Of a stretch of 64,000 bases of DNA, positions 36,545 through 46,866 are shown in pieces (within the stretch, counting starts at the first letter, position 1; each line of letters opens with the position of its first letter). Made by a program: the position numbers and the translations under genes. A model generated the notes under the pieces. The model was given only the letters and a program-made list of their open reading frames with translations. It had not been told where the DNA came from and made no database searches. Source of the stretch: Hirsutella rhossiliensis (taxonomy: Eukaryota; Ascomycota; Sordariomycetes; Hypocreales; Ophiocordycipitaceae). The DNA lies in the NCBI RefSeq assembly GCF_020360975.1, contig NW_025408670.1, positions 4,960,001 to 5,024,000 on the forward strand, in the 5' to 3' direction.

Positions 36545-39080
36545 ATGGAGCGACCGAGCGACCAACAGTCGAGGGCGGCTTCGCTTTCGCGCGGAGCAGT
36601 CAGTCGGTCCCGGTTCTTTGGCTTCCGTGATTTCTTCGACTACTTCGACAGGCGCATCACCATCTCGCGGTTCGGCAGGCTCTTTCGCCTCGCCGGGTCG
36701 GGCCATGTAAGCAAGACGTGGAGGAGACTTTTCTCGGGATAGCAAGTCTCGATGGCCGAGAGTCTAATGTTTTCGAATAGCCATACGAGATTCCGGGGGC
36801 CACCTTTCTCAAGGAGTTTCGAGCGGGCCTGACTACCTTTACAACGATGGCGTACATCATCGCCGTCAACGTCAGTCCCCTCATCCCCGGGTTCGAGCTT
36901 TTCAAATGATAACTGAAGCCGTAAAGGCCTCGTTGCTGTCACAAACGGGAGGGACATGTGTATGCGACATAAAGCCAAAGGAGCTATGCGACTCCATCGC
37001 CGAGTTTGCCGCCTGCAAGGAAGGTATGTAGAGTGCTCCCGGCTTACACGCTTCAGGAAAGGGGTCGAGGAGACTTCAGGCTCGAAGGCTGACATTTTTC
37101 AAGATGTGCGAAGAGACTTGATTACAGCCACCGCTGCCTTGGCCGGGATGGCCTCGATCGTCTTCGGGGCGTTGACGAATCTCCCTGTGGCTCTTGCGTA
37201 AGCTCCGCCATCATTTGCCCTGATCGCCGCTTCCTTGCCGTCGTTTCCTCTCGTGCGTATCACGCAGAAAGAAATGCGCGCTGACTGACTCCTGTGCAGG
37301 CCGGGAATGGGGCTCAATGCCTACTTTGCATTTCAGGTATGATTAAAGCTTCACCGAGTCTTCTTCCCCTTTTTGCCGTCTCAAAGGCGCTGCTCACGTC
37401 GATTTATGGCAGGTCGTCGGCGTCAACGGCAGCGGAAACGTCTCGTACCGGACCGCCCTCACAGCCGTCTTCTTCGAGGGCATCATCTTCATCGTCCTGG
37501 CGCTCACGGGCCTGCGGCAGTGGCTTGTGAGACTGATTCCTGCCACCATCAAGACGGCCACGGGTGTCGGCATCGGCCTTTTTCTCACCGAGATTGGGCT
37601 GTCGTACTCTGTCGGCATCGGTGCCATCACGGGAGGGGGATCCTCGACGCCGCTGGCGCTGGGAGGCTGTCCGCGCGAGATGATCGATGAGCGGACGGGC
37701 ATGTGCACGTCTGGCCAGATGACGAACCCCAAGGTATGTATTCGAAAGGCCGAGGCCCGGCCGCTGGCCCCTCCGGCGCCCCTTTCCTGCAGTGCGCTGG
37801 CTGACGTCGATAAGACTTGGGTTGCCATCTTCTGTGGCGGCCTCGTCACGTCCTTTCTGATGACATTCCGCATCAAGTACGCCTTCGTGATAGGCATCGC
37901 GCTCGTCTCGGTTCTCTCCTGGCCGCAAGTCACCCTCTCCTTTCCCTTTGCTCCTCGTTGACGCCCGCTTTCCTGACTGCTCCAAACAGCCGCCACACGG
38001 CCATCACTTACTTCCCGGACACCGACGAGGGTAACGTCCGCTTCGAATTCTTCCAGCAGGTCATTGCCTGGCACCCGATGAGCAAGGTAATCAACCAGCT
38101 GGACTGGGCCTTTAGCGCGGGCGGCTCCCACTTCGCGCTGGCCCTCTTCACCTTTCTGTACGTCGACATCATCGACGCCACGGCCACGCTCTACGCCATG
38201 GTCCGCTTCTGCGGCGTCGTCAACCGCGAGGACGGCGATTTCCCCCGCTCGACCCTCGCCTACTGCACCGACGCCGTCTTCATCTCCATCGGCGCCCTGC
38301 TGGGGTCGTCGCCCGTGACCGTCTTCATCGAGAGCGGCGCCGGCATAGCGGAGGGAGGGCGCACGGGGCTCACGGCCATCTTTGCGGGCCTCTGCTTCAT
38401 CGCCTCCGTCTTCTTTGCTCCCATCTTTGCGTCCATCCCGCCGTGGGCAACGGGCTGTACCCTCATCCTGGTATGGACCCCCTACCCCCTCCCCTTGGCA
38501 AGAGAGGCCAGTCTTTCTGGGGCTGTGCTGCTTTCAGTCACTTACACCGGGACGCGTAGGTGGGCTGCATGATGATTCGGCAAATCACCCAAATCAACTG
38601 GCACTACATTGGCGATGTGCTCCCGTCCTTTGTCGTCATAGCATTCATCCCTTTTAGCTATAGCGTCGCCTATGGCCTCATCGCGTAAGTCCTCAAGGGG
38701 TCGACTCGCAAGAGAGACCGGACCAGCAACGGCTAACGCACGGCGGCAGCGGCCTCCTTGTTTACGCCGTCCTCAACGGCCTGGTCGGCCTCGTCGTCTG
38801 CGTGAGCGGCGGCCGCATTGAGCCTCAGGAGTACGAGCTCAAGGAATACTGGACCTGGAAGGGCGCTGGTCGCCCGCCCTGGTTCGTCAGGGCGATGAGG
38901 GCCCGCCGTCGACGAGGAGAGGTGGCGCAGTCCGAGGAGCTTTGTCTCGAGCCCCGAGAAGGCCGCGGGTCTTCCGCGCGTGATTCGCGAGCCGAGTCCG
39001 AGGCCAATGAGTACGCTCCGGCCGTGAAAGAGCCCCAGGTTCCGGCCGAGGGGGGCTCACCGGGTCGCGCTGGTCGCTGA
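36545..39080 (+). CDS. AzgA-type hypoxanthine/adenine/guanine permease
   Basis: Proton-coupled purine uptake at the plasma membrane. Ten exons, 615 residues: 36545-36706, 36781-36870, 36927-37023, 37104-37197, 37300-37336, 37413-37733, 37815-37924, 37990-38470, 38560-38684, 38750-39080; all phases agree. Family signatures: YEIPGATFLKEFRAGLTTF, TMAYIIAVNASLLSQTGG, ALAPGMGLNAYFAFQVVG (the APGMG loop), ALFTFLYVDIIDATATLYAM and SSPVTVFIESGAGIAEGGRTG, which forms the conserved transport core. The extracellular-type loop has paired cysteines (CVCDIKPKELCDSIAEFAAC). The intron at 37925-37989 starts with GC (GCAAGT), not GT. The C-terminal tail is acidic/Ser-rich, as in eukaryotic AzgA proteins. Specificity among purines cannot be read from sequence. 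Confidence 0.92.
37925..37989 (+). other. GC-AG intron in the purine permease
   Basis: The 5' splice site is CC|GCAAGT and the 3' site AACAG|C. No GT donor nearby keeps the frame; joining here gives SWPRHTAITYFPDTDEG, as expected for the family. Confidence 0.75.
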
Positions 39081-39431
39081 TGATTAAGTCCCTGCAATTG
39101 CGTGGGGCGTATTGTATGATAGGCCCGGGTGTTTGGATGGTGTTAAACAGAAGCGACCCGACACGAGGATAGGGTCAAATGCGGGATTGTTGGTAATCAG
39201 AGGAGTCTGGGAGAAGCACAGGGCAACGTAGGCGCGAAGAGAATGGGATGTCCGGGACACGTGAAACATAAAGTGCCATCAAGTCCCTCTTTGGTGCTCC
39301 ATCCGCTTCCTCTCGTTCTGAGCCACTCCTGGCCTCAACCGCCATGGGCTGTTGGCGGGCTGCTGCCAGATAAGCCAGGTCGTGCAGCATTTCCGTAGGC
39401 ACCGCTAGGCGGCTCATGAGCGCCCTAGAAA
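39081..39431. other. Convergent 3' spacer, 351 bp
   Basis: Separates the stops of the purine permease (+) and the UCH37-like gene (-). No feature recognised beyond the two 3' UTRs. Confidence 0.6.
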
Positions 39432-40559
39432 TCAACCCATTTCCACATCGCCCCCGCCGTGACCGCCACCACCACCTCCTCTCCTCGACGCCGCCGCCTC
39501 GGCCGCCTTTTTGCGCTCCAGGCTCTCGTCAACCCAGCTATCGACGGCCTGGTCGCCGCCGTCGCGCAGCCTGGCACGGACGACGCCCTTGAGGACCTCG
39601 CCGGCGAAGCCAACAAAATTGTGCCTGCGGAGCGCGTTTTCAAAGAGCCAGTCGCGGCGCTTGCGCTCCTCGCGGCGCAGCAGGTCGTCGTCGGCAAAGT
39701 CGCGGGCGCGGAGGCGGAGGTCGCGGCAGACGGCGAGGAGGTTGAAGCGGATCTCCGAGGCCTCGTAGCGGGCGACGCGGCGGCGCAGGACGTCGGCGAC
39801 GCGGGCGGGGAAGTCGTCGGGCCCGGCGCAGGGGCCGTGGGAGATGGGCGCGGGCTGCAGGCCGTCAAGCTCGTAGAGTGTGCCGGCGACCGGGGTGTAG
39901 GCGATGAAGTGGAAGGCGTCGTCGGCGTCGTCGGGGCTGCCGCGGTGCGTCTCGTCGACAAAGGGGCTGCTGCGGGCGAAGCTGTTGTGGACTTCGCGGA
40001 TGAGGTCCGAGTTGCTGAGGGCCTCGCCGCGAAACTCCGGGGGCAGGGCCATGGTGAAGTCGCGAAAGTCCCTCAGGTGCGGGCCGACATCGACATCGGC
40101 AGCGCCTGTCGTCTTGTTGAGGAGCACGCTCAACAGGGCCTGCGTGGCGCACGCATTCTGGATCGTCTGGGCGGCGAAGAAGATGTCGGCAGCGGCTGCG
40201 TGGTCAAAAGTGCCGTCGAGCGGGCCGTCGGGCGTCGCGTAGGGCCCGTCGGTCGGGTACTTGAAGAGGAAGATGACGCCGTAGAGGGGCTGCAGGGCGG
40301 CCAGGTCCGCGGGGTCGAGCGTGAGCAGCTCCTCGAACTGGACGTCGCGCACGCCCAGGTTCTCGACGAGCGAGGTGAAGACGCCCTGGGAGGAAGTGCG
40401 CCGCCGCGGTTAGCTGGGCCCGTCCGAGGGGTGGGCAGAGAGGAGGATGGCGGGCGTACTGCGTCAGACTCGACTGCGGGACGTGTGTGTCCTGGGTCAG
40501 CAAAGGCCCCGTCATGAGTGAGAACAGGGTGGCGCACTTGTGTTCCAGCCGCCGCTCAT
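39432..40559 (-). CDS. UCH37/UCHL5-like ubiquitin C-terminal hydrolase (peptidase C12)
   Basis: Deubiquitinase, often proteasome-bound. Three exons: 40559-40538 (22 nt), 40473-40460 (14 nt) and 40385-39432; 329 residues, the same length as human UCHL5. The two tiny exons are required to give the family start MSGGWNTIESDAGVFTSLVENLGV. Catalytic centre: oxyanion Gln and nucleophile Cys in QTIQNACATQALLSVLLN (Cys near residue 89), His in DAFHFIAYTPV and Asp in LYELDGLQPAPI. The C-terminal helical extension (RRHNFVGFAGEVLKGVV) corresponds to the ULD region used for proteasome docking in UCH37. It ends in a Gly/His-rich tail. A (GCT)n tract lies right upstream of the ATG. The 352-codon frame on the opposite strand is a GC-rich shadow. 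Confidence 0.93.
40460..40473 (-). other. 14-nt microexon of the UCH37-like gene
   Basis: TCGAGTCTGACGCA flanked by CCGCAG and GTACGC. It completes an Ile codon and encodes ESDA of the conserved WNTIESDAG start. Introns on its sides are 64 and 74 nt. Confidence 0.82.
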
Positions 40560-40595
40560 GGCTGCTGCTGCTGCTGCTGCTGCTGCTTCTGCTGC
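40560..40595. repeat. (GCT)n tract in the leader of the UCH37-like gene
   Basis: Eight or nine uninterrupted GCT units immediately 5' of the ATG on the minus strand (CAG on the sense strand), then imperfect units. Confidence 0.9.
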
Positions 40596-41122
40596 TGTCG
40601 GAGAACGTCTGCTTGCTGCTGGCAATGGTGGCAATCCCCCTCCAGCACAGCGCCCTCAAAGGGCTCCGACGGCAGAAAATAGACAGTGCCTCGACGAGGG
40701 CGGGCACAAGCTTGAGTCTTGTGGCAAGAGACGCTTTGCGGTTGAGGTTTGTGGGAATGTCACTTTGCATGGTGTTGCGGCCCCTCTCACCGCCAGCAAG
40801 GTGATAAGATAAGTGACGCAGCAAAGCATTGCATGGAATTCACAACCAGACATTGCCACGTCTATAACGCTTTCCATTGCATCTTTGACCCCATTTTTTC
40901 TTCAGAGACTTGGTCCCTGCTTTTCCCATTGTCGACTGCCAATATACAAGGCCCGAGTCTTTTGCTTGGCAGCCTTCCGTCTAAGCGCTCCAACTCCTAG
41001 TCATCATCCAGTCGCTCAGTAAGAATACGACGCCCAAGTCATAAAACCTAGTCATATCTCGCTCTTGGACGTCAATCTGCCAACATGCCTTCATGCATAC
41101 AAATTCCCGCCAATAGTCTTCC
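40596..41122. other. Intergenic spacer, about 0.5 kb
   Basis: Promoter region of the UCH37-like gene and 3' region of the Herp-like gene, both on the minus strand. No other feature recognised. Confidence 0.5.
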
Positions 41123-41294
41123 TTACAGCGCCACGACTTCTTCCCGGTTCGGCTCATTGCCCGCGTTGGCCTGGGGGGCTTCGTGCCCTGCGTGCTCGCT
41201 ACGCTGCTCCTCCTCAGGCCCATGCTCCGTCCCGTTTGCCCCGACTCTGTTGGACTCGGCTTCCCCGCCCGCGCTGTCCGCCGCTGCCGCTGCC

Positions 41295-41325
<31 letters not shown>

Positions 41326-43327
41326 CCTCCTCTCTCCGACGACTTTCCTCAGCTCGTGCTTCGGCCTCAAGATTGGCAATGTGTCTCTCCGCGACCCCTG
41401 GTGCGAGGCTGGCGAGGAACAAGAGCCCAGCTCGCTCGAGCCTCCTGAACTGCCCGACCAGCCAGCCCTGGCGTGCGCGGCGTTCGGCGACCAGTCTTGC
41501 AGCCAACTGCTCCGGGTCCGCTTCGCTATCATGACCGCCTTGTCCGGCTCCTGCGACCCGTCCGGTACCAGCTGCTCTGGTGATGCGTGGCGGTTCCAGA
41601 GCCGGAAGGATGTTCTCCAAATGCCTGCCAATGGGCCTCCAGGCGTTTTCGGCTAGTCCGTTGAGAAGGCCCGTACTGAGGACAAACATGAAGACGGCGA
41701 GGCAGATGATGGTGAGCCACCTCGACCAGCTAGAGTTTGGTGAAGTAAAGAACCACACAAAGAGGCCCAGGCGAAATATCAGCCAGAGATGTGGCCAAAA
41801 CTGCACCAGAATAGGAGGAAGCCCCGCCGCAGCCGCGGGGTTGTTGGGATGCGCTGGTTGCAGAGGCGGTTGCACGTGCGCCGGTACTGCGGCTGCCGCA
41901 TCGTCTCGAGGCTGCGGTCTTTGATCTTGCTGTGGTCTTTCGTCTTGCTGAAACGCAGCGTGCGCCTCAGACGGCTGAGCAGGGTAACTCAGGTTTGATT
42001 GGCTGGCTGGGCTTCGCAGCCGCGGCCAGCTCGCCTGACCCCTGAGTCTGGGCGAATAGTACGTCTCGGCGGTAGTCGAGTTAAACAGGAGAGCGCGCGG
42101 TCCGTCAGGCGACAGCAAGAGGTAGATTTGAGGGCCTTGCTGTGGCTGCCTGGGTGAGTTGGCTCGCGGCGCCGGGTTGCCAGCACCAGCCGATCTCGGG
42201 TCAAGCTCTGGGGTAGCTCGGCCGCTGCCAGCCAGCGAGCTACCGGCGCCAAGGATGGGAGTCGTGACTCCGGGCTGGGTCAGCGGTCGATTGTAGAGAG
42301 AAGCCCCTGGGACATTCCGCTGGAGTGCGTTTGCCATGACCATGGCTGCCTGGTTGGAATCCGCGCTGCGGATGATGTTTTGCACTTCGGCCGGGGACAA
42401 GCCACCCGGAGCGCCCTGTGTGCTCGATCTTACGACGGTATCCACTTGGTAGGTTTGTCCGTTTGGTCCCATGGTCTCGTAATGAATGGCATGGGAGGTG
42501 CCGGGGCTCACTCTGCCACTGTGTGCCTCGGGGCCGTTGTTGCCCGCCGTGTCCCCGATGCCACGCATGCCCACCTGTGCTCTGCCCCGCTGGTTCTGGT
42601 TGACAAGGGCCCTGACCATGGCTTCCCGTTGAAGCTGAGCGTCTCGTTGAACTTGGCCTAGCCAGTTGGACATGTTCTGGTGATGTTGCTGGAATGTCGC
42701 TGCTTGCTCGGAGTTGTAGTGGGCGGGCGCAGGGGAGGGCACACGCGGCTGGGCTATGTGATGAGCGCTTGCTTGAAAGTGGCCTCTCCGTGGGAAGCCT
42801 GGCGGAGGCTCCGGTCCAAATTGAAGATGTGGAGGGTTTGACGGTCGTGCAGGGCCGGTGGCCTCTGCTGGGCTTGGGCCTCGAGCTGTGGTCGGCGGCG
42901 GTGTCGAAGTCTGGCCATCTGGCATGTCTCGGATGACGAGGTGGATGGTTTGTCGATCCAGAGTACGCAGCTGTCGAGAGAAGGGAAATGAAAGTCAGCG
43001 AAGACGAACTGCGAGAGTTTCGCAGGGTTTCTGGACGTGGCTCACCGCATCAGGGCCAAAAACGTCCAACAGCGTATCCGACTCGCGCAGCAAAGCCCGT
43101 CCTCGATGAATCAGGCGCTGGTTGTCATCTGCTGGTCGCAGGGGGAGCGTCTGACGGATCTTTTCCTTGAGGCCTTTGATGGTTGTCGTGGCCGGCAAGT
43201 CGGGGAACAGCAGGGGTCGGTTGACGCTGAGAGACGGTGAGACGACTTGAAGATTGACGAGGAGCGGCTCCAAAGGCGTGGGTGTGGCCTCGATGGGTTG
43301 CGAAGCAGACGGGGCGGGTGTCGACAT
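41123..43327 (-). CDS. Herp/Usa1-like ubiquitin-domain ER membrane protein
   Basis: Two exons, 43327-43046 and 42970-41123, 709 residues; the first methionine of MSTPAPSASQP is chosen, though an in-frame upstream ATG is possible. Residues about 20-105 form a ubiquitin-like fold (LLVNLQVVSPSLSV, TTIKGLKEKIRQTLPLRPADDNQRLIH, then RGRALLRESDTL and LRTLDRQTIHLVIRD). A long Gln/Pro/Asn-rich middle follows. Near residues 480-535 two hydrophobic stretches (FWPHLWLIFRLGLFVWFF and WLTIICLAVFMFVLSTGLL) look like a membrane hairpin. The C-terminus is charged with a poly-Ala tract. UBL plus membrane hairpin is the Herp/Usa1 arrangement, scaffolds of ER-associated degradation; a Dsc-complex UBL subunit is an alternative, but those are much shorter. 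Role inferred. Confidence 0.7.
41278..41334 (-). repeat. GCN trinucleotide tract coding poly-Ala
   Basis: GCT/GCG codons in frame give about fifteen alanines after RREEE in the Herp-like protein. Confidence 0.9.
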
Positions 43328-44236
43328 GTTGAGTGCGCGACTGGCATGCCACCAGTGAGTGTTGACGGGAGACGATGACAAGGACCTGCAGGATTCGCGT
43401 CTTGGTTCAAAGGCGGAACAGCAGGCAGGATAAGACGATGCAAGTCATGTCCAACATGCAGCAGCACCGGTCACGCCGGCGGGCCAGCGGTCAGAGAGAC
43501 AAAGGGCAGGAAAAGAACGAAAAGCAGACGCAAGCAAGCACGGGGCTCGACGCGATTGAGAGCAAGGAGCAGCAGCGCCGAAGTCTGGCGGGACTGGAGA
43601 TGGCAGCGGGAAGAAAGAGATATATGACGGATGTTGTCCATCTGCTTCCACGTTGTCTTTCAGGGTTCTTTTCCCGGGTACGTACCTTCAGCTGCTGCGG
43701 CTTACCGCTCCTACCGGGGAGGTTCCTGGAACACGACCGGGGTGGCCTTTTAGCGCGATCCTCCAGGCACCTTAGCCGAGAAAGGTACTTGTACTACGTA
43801 CTTTACGGCTCACATCTGCGACTCCAAGACGGAAGAAGCAGCCGGGCGTTTGGAAAGCGAGGCAAAGGGTAGGCGGATCTATCAAGACTTTCGTCTCTAC
43901 GAGCTTGCAGTAAGAACCACCTACTTGGGTGCCAAGACCAGCAGATCAAGTGCTTATCCTGCCATCCCACCGCAAAGCCGAGAACGGCGTGATATACTGT
44001 AGGACGAAAGGTGAGCCTTGGCGTCCAACGATTTAACAAAGTATAGAGTACATACTTCCCCTAGACCCCTGCGGCTTAAAATTTTCCCGTTTCCGGTCGG
44101 TACCTAGGTATCTAGGTACCCAAGTACTTGCACTCTCGGGGTATTTTGTACCTACGTCAGACCTCCGACTATCGCGACTCTGAATTAATTCTGTCCGTCA
44201 ATTCGCCTCACCGACACTGACTGCACCCGGGAAGCC
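43328..44236. other. Divergent promoter region, 0.9 kb
   Basis: Shared upstream region of the Herp-like gene (-) and phosphatidylserine decarboxylase (+). Repeated GGTACCTAGGTA-like motifs occur at 44100-44125; no coding sequence recognised. Confidence 0.5.
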
Positions 44237-45964
44237 ATGGCCGCAACTCTCGGACCCGGCTCCGCGCCGCTCCTCCGGCGCCATCCACTCGCCAGTCTCC
44301 ATGGCCGGTGCTCCAACTGCGCGGCTCTGCGCCCAACGCCCCCGGGAGCCAGCTTGCGAGGCCCCCGACGCACGCCCGTCTCGGCGCGCAGCTTCTCCTC
44401 CAACACCGGCAAGGGCCCGCGCTTCTCCCAGCGTCTCGGCGAGGCACTGCGCAGCAGCAAGATCCAATGGTACCAGATTCCCGTCGGGGTCGGCATTGGC
44501 TTCCTCGGCCTCGTGCAGTTCTACAAGGTCTCTACGAGGGAACAGGAGAGGCAGAAGGAGCTGCAAGACGGTCAAGGCGAGCCTGGCCAGCACAAGACGC
44601 GGCGCAGGGTCCGGCCAGAAGGGCCATGGTAAGGAAACCAGCACTGGTGAGAGGGTCCATGTAGGCTGACAAGCTGGGGCCTATAGGCAGGTTCAGGTCA
44701 TGTCGACTCTGCCGCTGAAGGCAATCTCTCGGATATGGGGCCGCTTCAACGAGCTGACGATTCCCTACTACCTTCGAGTCCCCGGATTCAAGCTGTATTC
44801 CTTCATCTTTGGAGTCAAGTTAGTCCCGGCTTGCCATTTGGTGCCAATGCAGTCGTCGCTGACTACCGCAGCCTCGACGAGGTTTCCGAGCCCGACCTTC
44901 ACGTGTACCCCAACCTGGCAGCCTTCTTCTATCGCACCCTGAAGCCAGGCGTGCGGCCGCTAGATGCCGACCCCAACGCTTTATTGTCGCCCTCAGACGG
45001 CAAGGTGCTTCAGTTTGGGCGCATTGAGGGCGGCGACATTGAGCAAGTCAAAGGCATGACGTACAGCATTGATGCGCTGCTTGGGAAGAATACACCAACA
45101 CCCAGTCTTTTGGATGGTTCTTCCGGAAAAGGCTTATATGATGGTGAAAGCAGTGCAAGAGAGCGTCGAGGGGATGAGGAAATCGTCAAGCAGGAAGAGG
45201 AGTTTGCCAAGGTGAACGGCATTCCTTACACTCTTCCGGACCTGCTTTCCGGGCCTAGTAGCGCAAAGTCCCGGCAAGCGGCGACCGACGAGTCCACAGA
45301 AGTGTCGGCGCGAGCCGTGTCCGAGGTGCGCGCAGACCTAGCGCTCGGGGAGAAGGCGTGGTACGACCTCCTGTCTTCAGACCAGACGACAGCCCTCTAC
45401 TACGCAGTCGTCTACCTGGCGCCGGGCGACTACCACCGATTCCACTCGCCGACAAACTGGGTAGTGGAGCGGAGACGGCACTTTGCCGGTGAGCTGTACA
45501 GCGTGTCGCCGTACTTGCAACGGACGCTGCCCGGGCTCTTCACCCTGAACGAGCGCGTCGTGCTGCTGGGTCGCTGGCGATACGGCTTCTTCAGCTACAT
45601 TCCCGTCGGAGCCACCAACGTCGGGTCCATCAGGATCAACTTTGACAGGGAGCTGCGGACCAACAGCCTGACAACTGACACGGCCGCCGACCAGGCCGCC
45701 GAGGCAGCAGCGAAGCGCGGGGAGCCTTATCTCGCGTTCGCAGAGGCGACGTACGAGGGGGCGAGCTCAGTCCTGCAAGGTCACGCACTGCGCAGGGGCG
45801 AGGAGATGGGGGGGTTCCAGCTGGGCAGCACGATTGTGATGGTGTTTGAGGCGCCGGCGGAGCAGTACAGGGAGGGCAAGGCCAAGTCGAGGTGGGAGTG
45901 GTCTGTGGAAAAAGGGCAAAAGGTCAAGATGGGCCAGGCTCTGGGGCGCATCATCGAAGAGTAA
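44237..45964 (+). CDS. PSD1: Phosphatidylserine decarboxylase, mitochondrial Psd1 type
   Basis: Converts phosphatidylserine to phosphatidylethanolamine at the mitochondrial inner membrane. Three exons: 44237-44628, 44687-44818, 44872-45964; 538 residues. The N-terminus is Arg/Ala/Ser-rich without acidic residues, like a mitochondrial presequence. An inner-membrane anchor follows ([19 protein letters not shown], about residues 78-96). The family core includes [49 protein letters not shown] and [13 protein letters not shown]. The self-cleavage site LGST is in [16 protein letters not shown] near residue 492, whose Ser becomes the pyruvoyl group; it is intact. A variable Ser-rich insert sits around residues 225-290. 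Shares its upstream region with the Herp-like gene and converges on the nitroreductase gene with 278 bp between stops. Confidence 0.95.
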
Positions 45965-46242
45965 GGGGGGAGAGGCAGAGGCTTGAAATCCACTCGACCC
46001 GGCGTGAGCTTGCAAAGAGTCCAATGGGCAGCGAAGATTGCCCGCTGAGAGCAAGTGTCATCGAATAACATGAATTGCATAACTGGGAACCCCCTGGGAA
46101 CCCCCGCTTGTCCGGGGCTGCAAACGCTGCTTCTATCATGTCTAACCAACTGCCCTGGTTCCAAGCGCAATGTCTAGCTAGATGTTCCGCTTTTCTACCC
46201 AAAGGACTGCACAGCATCCGGAAAAGTTCTCATCTTGTTCCA

Positions 46243-46866
46243 TCAAGCCTTGCCGAAGAACTTGACGCGCTCGTCCAGGGGCTTGAACTGCTTCTCGCCC
46301 GCCTCGCCCGCCTTGCCGCCAAAGACGAGCTGGGCATTGAGCTTCCACGAGACGGGCAGCTTCCAGGTCGCGGCGACCTTTTGGTCGATGAGGGGGCTGT
46401 AGTGCTGGAGATTGGCGCCGAGGCCCTCAAGCTCGAGCGCGGTCCAGAGGAGCCACTGCTGCATGCCGTTGCTCTGGTCGGCCCAGGGCCCGAAGCGGTC
46501 GGCGTAGGTGGGGAACTTGGCCTGCATCTCCTTGACGGCGTCGTCGTCGGTGAAGAAGAGGGCGGAGCCGGCGGCGGCCTTGAAGCCGGCGATGCGGTCG
46601 GCCGTGGCGGGCCAGCGGTCGTCGGGGACGACGGCGCGCAGGGCCTCGGCGGCCATGTCCCACAGCTTGTCGTGCTCGGCGCCCAGCAGGACGACGACGC
46701 GGCTCGACTGCGAGTTGAAGGACGAGGGCGTGTGCAGCGTCGTCTGGTGCACGAGCTCCTGGATGCGCGCGGCGGGCACGGGGAGCGTCTTGTTGAGCGC
46801 GTAGATGGTGCGGCGCGTCTTGGCCATTTGCAGCAGGGCGTCGGCGGACATCTTGGCGGCGGACAT
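46243..46866 (-). CDS. Nitroreductase-family protein, Frm2/Hbn1 type
   Basis: FMN-dependent NAD(P)H oxidoreductase-like protein, 207 residues, single exon. ATG 46866-46864 starts MSAAKMSADALLQMAKTRRTIYALNKTLPV, the usual fungal Frm2/Hbn1 beginning; an in-frame methionine five codons later is the alternative. Other family segments: PSSFNSQSSRVVVLLGAEHDKLW (phosphate/FMN contact region), ADQSNGMQQWLLWTALELEGLGANLQHY and the end ERVKFFGK. Yeast homologues are linked to lipid signalling and oxidative or nitrosative stress; the physiological substrate is unclear. Third codon positions are almost all G/C. A TATATATA lies about 220 bp upstream. Confidence 0.92.
   Translation of the reverse strand: MSAAKMSADALLQMAKTRRTIYALNKTLPVPAARIQELVHQTTLHTPSSFNSQSSRVVVLLGAEHDKLWDMAAEALRAVVPDDRWPATADRIAGFKAAAGSALFFTDDDAVKEMQAKFPTYADRFGPWADQSNGMQQWLLWTALELEGLGANLQHYSPLIDQKVAATWKLPVSWKLNAQLVFGGKAGEAGEKQFKPLDERVKFFGKA

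Noticed and set aside
36871..36926. Possible frameshift in the purine permease after the AVN segment
   Set aside because: Resolved as a normal 56-nt intron (GTCAGT...AAAG) with in-phase junctions.
39459..40517. 352-codon open frame on the + strand
   Set aside because: Exact antisense of the UCH37-like gene; Gly/Val/Glu/Ala-rich shadow produced by G/C third positions.
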